Positions 57,927 to 64,000 of a stretch of 64,000 nucleotides of DNA are shown piece by piece. Position 1 is the stretch's first letter. Each line of letters begins with the position of its first letter. The stretch is taken from the NCBI RefSeq assembly GCF_014901205.1, contig NZ_JACNMU010000008.1:1-64000 (forward strand), written 5' to 3'. The notes under the pieces are model-generated. The model ran no database searches. It was not told the DNA's origin and was given only the letters and a program-made list of their open reading frames with translations. A program made the position numbers and the translations under genes. This DNA comes from Meridianimarinicoccus sp. MJW13 (GTDB lineage Bacteria; Pseudomonadota; Alphaproteobacteria; Rhodobacterales; Rhodobacteraceae).

Positions 57927-59117
57927 TCATGCAGCGCTTTTAAGGGCCGCTGCGGGGTGGCCACGATAGTAGTCCTGCGCCGCCGCAACGCCCGAACCCA
58001 ACGGGATGCTCAGACCCAGATCGGCCATGCACATCTCGGCGGTGGCGATGCCCGACAGGGTCATGACATCGGTCAGGCTGCCCAAGTGGCCGATGCGGAA
58101 CACCTTTCCCGCAACCTCGCCCAGACCAACCCCGAAAGCGACACCATAGGTGTTGGCCGCATGGGTGACAATATCGGTGGCATTGAAACTTTCCGGGGTG
58201 CGGATGGCGCTGACCGTGTCGGAATAGACCGAGGGATCGCTGGCACACAGCTCCAGCCCCCAGGCAGAGACCGCTGCGCGAACCCCCTCGGCAATCCGGT
58301 GATGGCGGGCAAAGACATTGTCCAAACCTTCGCTGAGCAGCATCTGGCAAGAGATGTTCAACCCGTTCAGCAGGCCGACGGCCGGGGTATAGGGATAGGC
58401 GTTGTTGGCGTAACCCTTGGCCATGTCGTGCACATCAAAGAAGGTGCGCGGCAGACCGGCGGTCTTGGTGGCCTCCATTGCCTTGGGGCTGAAGCCGACG
58501 ATGGCCAGACCGGCGGTCAGCATGAAGCCCTTCTGCGAGCCGGCGACGGCCACGTCCACGCCCCATTCGTCGAAGCGGAAATCCATCGAGGCGATCGAGC
58601 TGACCCCGTCGACGAACAGCAGCGCCGGGTGGCCGGCTGCGTCCAGGGCACGGCGCACGGCGGCAATGTCGGATTTCACGCCGGTGGCGGTTTCGTTGTG
58701 CGTGGCCAGAACGACCTTGATCTCGTGCGCCGTGTCGGCGGTCAGGATCTCTTCATAGCGGTCCGCCGGCAGACCGTCGCCCCAGGGGGTTTCGACGATC
58801 TGAACCTCGAGCCCGTGACGCTGGCACATGTCGATCCAGCGATGGCTGAACATGCCGTTGCGCGCCGCCAGAACCTTGTCGCCTGCCGACAGCGTGTTGG
58901 TCAGCGCGGTTTCCCAGCCCCCGGTGCCGGTGGAGGGAAAGATGAAGACCTCGGCCGCGTCGCTTTTCAGGATCTTGCGCACGCCTTCGCGGGCCGGGTG
59001 CAGGATCTGGCCGAACAGTGGCGAGCGGTGGTCGATTGTGGGCATGTCGCAAGCCTTGCGCAGGCTTTCGGGGATGTTGGTCGGGCCGGGGATGAAGACC
59101 GGGTTCTGAAAGCTCAT
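57927..59117 (-). CDS. bhcA: Aspartate-glyoxylate aminotransferase of the beta-hydroxyaspartate cycle
   Basis: Predicted 396-residue class-V, alanine-glyoxylate/serine-glyoxylate-type aminotransferase. In the bhc cycle it transaminates glyoxylate with L-aspartate to give glycine and oxaloacetate. FIPGPTNIPESLRKAC at the start, STGTGGWETALTNTL, and the PLP lysine in VAGSQKGFMLT are typical. ATG 59117 follows AAGGAGTC. It is first in the operon, facing bhcR, with a 168-base regulatory gap between them. Confidence 0.94.
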   Translation of the reverse strand: MSFQNPVFIPGPTNIPESLRKACDMPTIDHRSPLFGQILHPAREGVRKILKSDAAEVFIFPSTGTGGWETALTNTLSAGDKVLAARNGMFSHRWIDMCQRHGLEVQIVETPWGDGLPADRYEEILTADTAHEIKVVLATHNETATGVKSDIAAVRRALDAAGHPALLFVDGVSSIASMDFRFDEWGVDVAVAGSQKGFMLTAGLAIVGFSPKAMEATKTAGLPRTFFDVHDMAKGYANNAYPYTPAVGLLNGLNISCQMLLSEGLDNVFARHHRIAEGVRAAVSAWGLELCASDPSVYSDTVSAIRTPESFNATDIVTHAANTYGVAFGVGLGEVAGKVFRIGHLGSLTDVMTLSGIATAEMCMADLGLSIPLGSGVAAAQDYYRGHPAAALKSAA

Positions 59118-59180
59118 GGATGACTCCTTGCGTCGTTGAGAGCACCATAGGCGGACTGTTCTCACAGGGGAACTTTTTTG

Positions 59181-59253
59181 AAATGCGTTTTCAGATTGCG
59201 TAGAGACTTAAAAAACCATTTGTTGTCATGATCTTACTTTTTTCATATCATGA
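59181..59253. promoter_or_regulatory. Candidate BhcR operators in the bhcR/bhcA promoter
   Basis: TGAAA-TGCGT-TTTCA (59181-59195) resembles the 15-base IclR-type dyad. A second dyad is TCATGAT (59226-59232) / ATCATGA (59247-59253), whose TCATGA cores are 22 bases apart. BhcR of Paracoccus binds this promoter and is released by glyoxylate; that these exact bases are its sites is inferred. Confidence 0.5.
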
Positions 59254-59285
59254 ATTAGGCTTTCACAGCAAACCAGAAGGTTTTT

Positions 59286-60134
59286 ATGGAAACGCAAGAC
59301 AATGACGGTGGACCGGTGCGCAAGTCGCGGGGGCGGCCGCGCGGATGGGATGACAAGACCGGCCAGAACACCATCAAATCGCTGGATCGCGCGATGGAGG
59401 TGTTCGAGTATCTGAGCGAGGCGCAGGGCAAGACGCTGACCGCCATCGCCAGCGAAATGGGGCAATCTCCGGCGACGGTGTACCGCGTTCTGGTCACGCT
59501 TCAGGGCCGGGGTCTGGTGGAATTCGATGCCGAGGAACAGCAATGGCACATCGGGCCGCGGGCCTTTGTCATCGGCGCGCGTTTCCTGCGCCGCACCAGC
59601 CTGGTGGATCGCGCCCGCCCGATCCTGCGCAAGCTGATGGAAGCCACGGGTGAAACCGCCAATATCGGCATCGCGCAGGAGGGCGCGGTGCTGTTTCTGA
59701 GCCAGGTGGAAACCCACGCCAGCATCCGCGCCTTCTTTCCCCCCGGCACCCTGTCGCCGCTGCATGCCTCGGGCATCGGCAAGGCCTTGCTGGCGGGGAT
59801 GGATGAAGAGCGTTTTCAGCGGGTGTTGGCAATGGGGCCTTTGACGGCCTTTACCGAACAGACCATCACCGACCCGGATGCCCTGCGCCGCGACCTGCAA
59901 ACGGTGCGCACCCAGGGCTATGCTTTTGACAATGAGGAAAAGAACAGCGGCATGCGCTGTGTCGCGGCGCCGGTCTACGATGTGACCGGAGAGGCGATTG
60001 CCGGGATCTCGGTTTCCGGTCCGTCCAATCGGATCAGCGCCCGGCATATCGACCGGCTCAGCCGCCCCGTGATCGAGGCGGCCAAAGACCTGACTGCGGC
60101 CATCGGCGGCCTTGTCCCAGAGCCGCCGGAATAA
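59286..60134 (+). CDS. bhcR: IclR-family regulator of the beta-hydroxyaspartate cycle
   Basis: Predicted 282-residue IclR regulator. The N-terminal winged helix (KTLTAIASEMGQSPATVYRVLVTLQGRGLV, about 48-77) precedes an effector-binding domain (EATGETANIGIAQEGAVLFLS onwards). It is divergent from bhcA, as in Paracoccus denitrificans where BhcR senses glyoxylate and controls bhcABCD. The N-terminus is unusually basic (RKSRGRPRGWDDK). The stop is six bases from the converging allE stop. Confidence 0.93.
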   Translation: METQDNDGGPVRKSRGRPRGWDDKTGQNTIKSLDRAMEVFEYLSEAQGKTLTAIASEMGQSPATVYRVLVTLQGRGLVEFDAEEQQWHIGPRAFVIGARFLRRTSLVDRARPILRKLMEATGETANIGIAQEGAVLFLSQVETHASIRAFFPPGTLSPLHASGIGKALLAGMDEERFQRVLAMGPLTAFTEQTITDPDALRRDLQTVRTQGYAFDNEEKNSGMRCVAAPVYDVTGEAIAGISVSGPSNRISARHIDRLSRPVIEAAKDLTAAIGGLVPEPPE

Positions 60135-60140
60135 GGGGTG

Positions 60141-60968
60141 TCAGCGCTGCGGGCGCAGCGGCATCTGGCGGTTCACATCTTTATACAGCAGGTAACGGAA
60201 CCGCCCCGGCCCGCCCGCATAGCAAGCCTGCGGGCAAAAAGCGCGCAACCACATGAAATCGCCGGCCTCGACCTCGACCCAGTCGTTGTTCAGCCGGTAG
60301 ACCGCCTTGCCTTCCAGCACGTACAGCCCGTGCTCCATCACATGGGTTTCCAGGAAGGGGATAACCCCGCCAGGCTGGAAGGTCACCACCGTGACATGCA
60401 TATCGTGGCGCAGGTCGGTGGGATCGACAAAGCGCGTGGTGGCCCATTTGCCGTCGGTGTCGGGCATTTCGGTCGGGGCGATATCGTTTTCGTTCAGGAT
60501 CAGGAAATCCGGTTGGTCCAGACCCTCGACCGCCTGATAGGCCTTGCGCACCCAGTGAAAGCGCAAGGTCTCGGGCCCTGCGTTGCGCAGGGTCCAGGTG
60601 CTGGACGGCGGCAGATAGGCATAGCCGCCCGGCGTCATCTCATGCGCCGTGCCGTCAAATGTCAGGGTGGCCGTGCCTTCGACGATGAACAGCACCCCTT
60701 CGGCTTCGGGATCGGTCTCGGGCCGGTCTGACCCGCCACCCGGCGCCACTTCCATGATGTATTGCGAGAAGGTCTCGGCAAACCCCGACAGCGGCCGGGC
60801 GATCACCCAAAGGCGGGTATCGTCCCAGAACGGCAGAAAGCTGGTCACGATATCGCGCATGGTGCCCTTGGGCAGCACCGCGTAGGCGTCGGTGAAGACC
60901 GCACGATCGGTAAGCAGTTGATCCTGGCCCGGATGGCCTCCGTGCGGAGCGAAATAGGTGGCGGTCAT
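60141..60968 (-). CDS. allE: (S)-ureidoglycine aminohydrolase
   Basis: Predicted 275-residue bicupin enzyme that hydrolyses (S)-ureidoglycine to ureidoglycolate and ammonia, preceding AllA. Two cupin domains are visible, one around EGVLFIVEGTATLTFDG and one around FLETHVMEHGLYVLEGK with the Mn-binding His/Glu. ATG 60968 begins MTATYFAPHGGHPGQ, the usual start. Its position beside the bhc cluster links ureide breakdown with glyoxylate use. The enzyme that makes its substrate, allantoate amidohydrolase, is not in the window. Confidence 0.93.
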   Translation of the reverse strand: MTATYFAPHGGHPGQDQLLTDRAVFTDAYAVLPKGTMRDIVTSFLPFWDDTRLWVIARPLSGFAETFSQYIMEVAPGGGSDRPETDPEAEGVLFIVEGTATLTFDGTAHEMTPGGYAYLPPSSTWTLRNAGPETLRFHWVRKAYQAVEGLDQPDFLILNENDIAPTEMPDTDGKWATTRFVDPTDLRHDMHVTVVTFQPGGVIPFLETHVMEHGLYVLEGKAVYRLNNDWVEVEAGDFMWLRAFCPQACYAGGPGRFRYLLYKDVNRQMPLRPQR

Positions 60969-61058
60969 GGCAGGCTCCTGAATACGTCGACGTTGGGATA
61001 GTCCTAGGACGCCAGGCCCCGCCCCCGCCACCCGGAAAGCACCGTCATCTCTTTTAGG

Positions 61059-61071
61059 TTATTTTTGATAA
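61059..61071. promoter_or_regulatory. AT-rich T-N11-A box upstream of allE
   Basis: TTATTTTTGATAA with TTAT/ATAA ends, about 90 bases upstream of the allE start. It matches the box upstream of puuE (40795-40807) at 11 of 13 positions, although the two genes are read in opposite directions relative to it. It is a possible LysR-type site. Confidence 0.35.
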
Positions 61072-61920
61072 TCAGTCTGCACTTGCCAATCTGCATGGAA
61101 AAGCGGTCCGGTGCGGATACACTGTCGCTGACATTGACCTTCATCAAAGTGGGCGGTGTCGCGGCTGGATAAGGTTAACAAATCCTTTCAACAAATATCC
61201 GCTCTCGAATGTTTCCCAAGAGTAAACTCTGGGAGAAGCTGGGTCCGTTCCACTTTGGGACCGATGCGCCCTGACGGCGGGATGGCAAACGTTGGGAGGG
61301 CGCCGGGTTTTTGGTCGAAACCCCGGCCGCGACCGGAGCGAGTCACCGGCCCCTATTCAGTTCTGGATATCCGACAGTGTTTTCCAGAATGCAAAGATCG
61401 GCTCTACTCTATTATTTGTATGCAAATGTATGCAGTTCTGGGAAAGCAAGACCAATTTTCAAACATGACGCGGCACCTGCTTCTCATATCCGCCATTGGA
61501 TTGCCGCAGGACACGCGTTTCATATCCTGTGCATCTTGATTTTTTGTTTCGGCAATAATCAGCCGATACAGGGAGCAGTATTGCAGGCCGCGAACTGTCG
61601 CGTTCCGGGAACGGCTCAGCCGATCCACGACAACGGTGCCCGACTCACGTCTTTCAACGCAATGATTCGCCGACTTGTGCTGTGCAACACGGGGGCTTCC
61701 GACGGTATTTTCCGTGCTTGATTCGGGAAATCCGGCGGCGGATGACGCCCCAGAGAAGGAATTTCCGGCGTTGGCGCCCCGCGCCAAGCCCGAGCGAGCC
61801 AATTTTTCCAAAAAGGTGACTCGCCGCTTCGGCAGACAGATTCTGCGATTGAAAACCGTCGCTTCCTGCCTCGAAATGTTCAGTCCGAATGAGGTTTTCA
61901 CCGAGGATTTCTGCGGTTTC

Positions 61921-61990
61921 TGCAATTGGACAGGCCTCTCTTGCCGAAATTGACTTGCAGGTAATGAACGTACGTTACCTGTTGCAATTG
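61921..61990. repeat. Inverted repeat flanked by a direct repeat upstream of the RTX gene
   Basis: CAGGTAA (61958-61964), ten bases, TTACCTG (61975-61981); the centre contains the 10-base palindrome AACGTACGTT (61967-61976). TGCAATTG occurs on both sides, at 61921-61928 and 61983-61990. The form is operator-like (TetR or LuxR type). No regulator gene is adjacent. Confidence 0.4.
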
Positions 61991-62325
61991 ATGCTGAAAT
62001 CAGGATTTCAACATGTGGCTTGCGTGGTAATTTCATGGAATTGACACCCGGCAGTCGATCCCGGTGCGATGCAGATTTCAGGGCTGACTGTCCCGAAATG
62101 CCCGTCCCGCGAGGTCGCGGACAGCAAGTTCCCCGAAACGCAATCACCCTGCGCGTCAATGTGGCTAACCCTAGGTCATTTGGGCGGATTTCAGCCTAAA
62201 TCCTCGCGCTCGGGTTGCGTCAAGGGAAACTACACGCATAGGTTGCAATACAACGACAGCGTGCATTCTGCGGAACAGCGTTTCGCAGGTGCTGGTACAG
62301 AAATGATCAAGTGGAAGAGGTAGTA

Positions 62326-64000
62326 ATGTCAAGTTACGGGCTGCAGAGTTCTTTTTCGACATACATTGATGGTCAACGCTCTTACAGAACAGTCGCGCGA
62401 GATGTAGCTGTAGACAGTGCCGGGAACATATATGTGACGGGCGGCACATCCTCTCCGAACGGCGTCGCGATCACATCGGGGCTGGATTACAAGACCAATC
62501 AGGGCGCGGCCAGTGCGGGCCGGGCAGACGAAATGGATGTCGTCGTCCAGAAGTACGCCCCGGACGGAACTTTGCTGTGGTCCGGACGCATCGGCGGCAA
62601 GGGCTATGACCGCGCCTATGCGCTGGAGGTCTCGGACGACGGCTATGTGTATATTGCCGGACGGGCCGGCGACGGGCTGTTGACGACCGCTGGCGCCTAC
62701 CAGGGCAACTTCGGCGGCGACACGGTTCCCAACAACCTGTACGGCGAACAGGATGGCTTTGTGACCAAGCTGGACGCCGACACGGGTGCGATGGAATGGA
62801 CAACCTATCTGGGCGGCAGTGACGCCGGGTTCATTCGCGACATCGATGTGGATGATCAGGGTGTGGTTCACGTCGGCTATACCAATGCAGAAAGCACGAT
62901 GTCCGACACCCTGCTGACTCCGGACGCGATGACCCGCACGCCAGGCAGCAACATGTACCTGCAACTGTCGTCCGACGGCCAATCGCTGCTCTATGGTACC
63001 CATATCGGCGGCAGGGGGCACGGCGTTCCCTCGGTTCGTGTTGATGACGTGGGCGATATCAACATCTCGTTCAGTGCCAGCAACAACGGCAATCTGACCA
63101 CAACCGCCGGCGCCCTGCAAAGCCACGCCTTGGGTGACGACGATATCTATCTGGCGAAATTCGACGGGCAAACCAACGGCCGCACCCTGAAATCCGCGAC
63201 CTTCTTCGGTGGTTCGGATCGCGAAGGGTCGGAAACGCACCAACTGGCCGTGAACAGCCAGGGGGACTTCTACGCCCTCTCGTTCACCTCCAGCGTCGAT
63301 ATCACGACAAGCGCGACTGCCTACCAATCCAGCCTGAACGGCCCCAGCGACGCCATGATCACGTATATCTCGGCGGATGGGACCACCCTGCTGGGCGCCA
63401 CCTACTTTGGTGGTTCGGGCGGTGAAGGTGCCGAAGGCATCGTCGTGACTGACCAGGCGGTCTATATAACCGGCTCCACCAATTCTGCCGATCTTCCGGT
63501 CACGGACTACACCACCTTCGGTGGCTACGGCGGCGGGCAGGATGGCTTTCTTGCGGTGTTCAGCCTGGATCTTTCGACCCTGCTCTATGCGACCTATATC
63601 GGTGGCTCGCGCGACGATGCGGCCCGTGCCATCGAAGTGGCAGACAACGGCGATGTGATCATCGGCGGTCAGACCATGTCGAACGATTTTGATCTTCTGA
63701 ATGCCAACGACGGCAACAAGGCCGGAAGCCGTGCAGGCTTTGTCACCAAGCTGAACGAAGTCGATACCTCTGTGGGCGGCGGCGGCGGTTCGGGTGGCAA
63801 TGGCGGTGGCGGTGGAACCGGTGGCGGGACCGGCGGCGGAGGAACCGGTGGTGGCACAGGTGGCGGCACCGGCGGCACCGGTACCGGCAACCTGACCGTC
63901 TCCGGCGGCGACAAGAGTGACTTTCTGGACTACTCTGGCAGCACCCAGAATCTCTTCATCCAGGCCGGGAACGGCAACGACACCGTCATCGGTGGTGACT
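62326..64000 (+). CDS. SBBP beta-propeller RTX protein, type I secreted (5' part)
   Basis: At least 558 residues, open to the window edge. Residues 1 to about 480 carry about seven beta-propeller (SBBP) repeats of the form DVAVDSAGNIYVTGGTSS with TYxGGS strands. About 38 residues of Gly/Thr linker follow (63774-63890), and then the first RTX-type calcium-binding sequence NGNDTVIGGD. There is no N-terminal signal peptide, as expected for C-terminal-signal type I secretion. ATG 62326 follows GGAAGAGG. It is probably an extracellular adhesin or matrix protein. The 3' end, with the secretion signal, is outside the window. Confidence 0.85.
   Translation, partial: MSSYGLQSSFSTYIDGQRSYRTVARDVAVDSAGNIYVTGGTSSPNGVAITSGLDYKTNQGAASAGRADEMDVVVQKYAPDGTLLWSGRIGGKGYDRAYALEVSDDGYVYIAGRAGDGLLTTAGAYQGNFGGDTVPNNLYGEQDGFVTKLDADTGAMEWTTYLGGSDAGFIRDIDVDDQGVVHVGYTNAESTMSDTLLTPDAMTRTPGSNMYLQLSSDGQSLLYGTHIGGRGHGVPSVRVDDVGDINISFSASNNGNLTTTAGALQSHALGDDDIYLAKFDGQTNGRTLKSATFFGGSDREGSETHQLAVNSQGDFYALSFTSSVDITTSATAYQSSLNGPSDAMITYISADGTTLLGATYFGGSGGEGAEGIVVTDQAVYITGSTNSADLPVTDYTTFGGYGGGQDGFLAVFSLDLSTLLYATYIGGSRDDAARAIEVADNGDVIIGGQTMSNDFDLLNANDGNKAGSRAGFVTKLNEVDTSVGGGGGSGGNGGGGGTGGGTGGGGTGGGTGGGTGGTGTGNLTVSGGDKSDFLDYSGSTQNLFIQAGNGNDTVIGGD

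Larger units (their letters stand above)
60969..62325. other. 1.36-kb lower-GC gap with no convincing gene
   Basis: By eye about half GC, well below the flanking genes. Open frames exist (leftward 61404-62159, rightward 61156-61539 and 61675-61953), but none has a recognisable motif or a good ribosome-binding site. It contains the allE-side T-N11-A box (61059-61071), an imperfect dyad near 61213-61235 and the repeats at 61921-61990. It may be a long upstream region of the RTX gene or decayed transferred DNA. Confidence 0.45.

Noticed and set aside
61404-62159. Leftward 251-codon frame in the low-GC gap
   Set aside because: No motif, no good start signal and odd composition (many Ser, Arg and Cys); lower GC does not rescue it. 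Kept only as part of the gap description.
63774-63890. G-rich tract as a possible CRISPR or satellite array
   Set aside because: It is in frame and codes a Gly/Thr linker between the propeller and RTX regions; there are no repeat-spacer units.

Overview
The window looks like a chromosomal stretch of a high-GC alphaproteobacterium of the order Rhodobacterales (Roseobacter/Paracoccus relatives). The reasons are the strong G/C third-position bias, the ATGA-type stop/start overlaps, a two-domain ALDH16-type dehydrogenase, a complete beta-hydroxyaspartate (bhc) cluster and a type-I-secreted RTX protein. I see no rRNA, tRNA, CRISPR array, intact insertion sequence, integrase or phage gene.

Layout. 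(1) 0.3-1.4 kb: a RES-type toxin with its Xre/MbcA-like antitoxin and a palindromic operator. (2) 1.6-5.0 kb: deoC with an ALDH16-type dehydrogenase, for deoxyribose breakdown. (3) 5.0-6.7 kb: an amidoligase overlapping a class-I glutamine amidotransferase-like hydrolase, an orphan peptide/amide-bond pair. (4) 6.9-19.9 kb: a gapless glycogen operon glgP-glgB-glgC-glgA-glgX-malQ-pgm. (5) 20.0-38.0 kb: a large uncharacterised locus. An Lrp/AsnC regulator faces a class-V aminotransferase, an MFS transporter with a histidine-rich tail, a flavin monooxygenase-like protein, two CMD/AhpD proteins, an opine-type dehydrogenase and a spermidine/putrescine-type ABC importer. A second block follows with a nitrilase-family amidase, an Orn/Lys/Arg-decarboxylase-like enzyme, an ATP-grasp ligase and a C45 N-terminal-nucleophile acyltransferase. 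(6) 38.1-53.9 kb: purine catabolism, with urate hydroxylase, uraH, fused puuE-uraD, allA, a urate-type permease, a TauE/SafE permease, guanine deaminase, a second purine permease, xdhCBA and two paralogous LysR regulators. (7) 54.7-61.0 kb: bhcDCBA, bhcR and allE. (8) 62.3 kb to the right edge: the 5' part of a secreted beta-propeller (SBBP) RTX protein, behind about 1.36 kb of lower-GC DNA without a convincing gene.

How the parts work together. Regions 6 and 7 form a nearly continuous chemical route: guanine -> xanthine -> urate -> 5-hydroxyisourate -> OHCU -> allantoin -> allantoate -> ureidoglycine -> ureidoglycolate -> glyoxylate. The bhc enzymes then carry glyoxylate to oxaloacetate, so purines can serve as nitrogen and carbon sources. 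Only allantoate amidohydrolase is missing from the window. Region 5 is the best candidate for an undescribed system. It combines export, import, an opine dehydrogenase, a decarboxylase, a ligase and amide-cleaving or acyl-transferring enzymes, which suggests manufacture and/or recapture of an amino-acid- or polyamine-derived small molecule. The product cannot be deduced from sequence alone.

Regulatory structure is unusually visible. Inverted repeats sit in the divergent promoters of the toxin-antitoxin pair, lrp, both lysR genes and bhcR, and strong intercistronic hairpins lie after the ABC binding protein, the purine permease, bhcC and bhcD.
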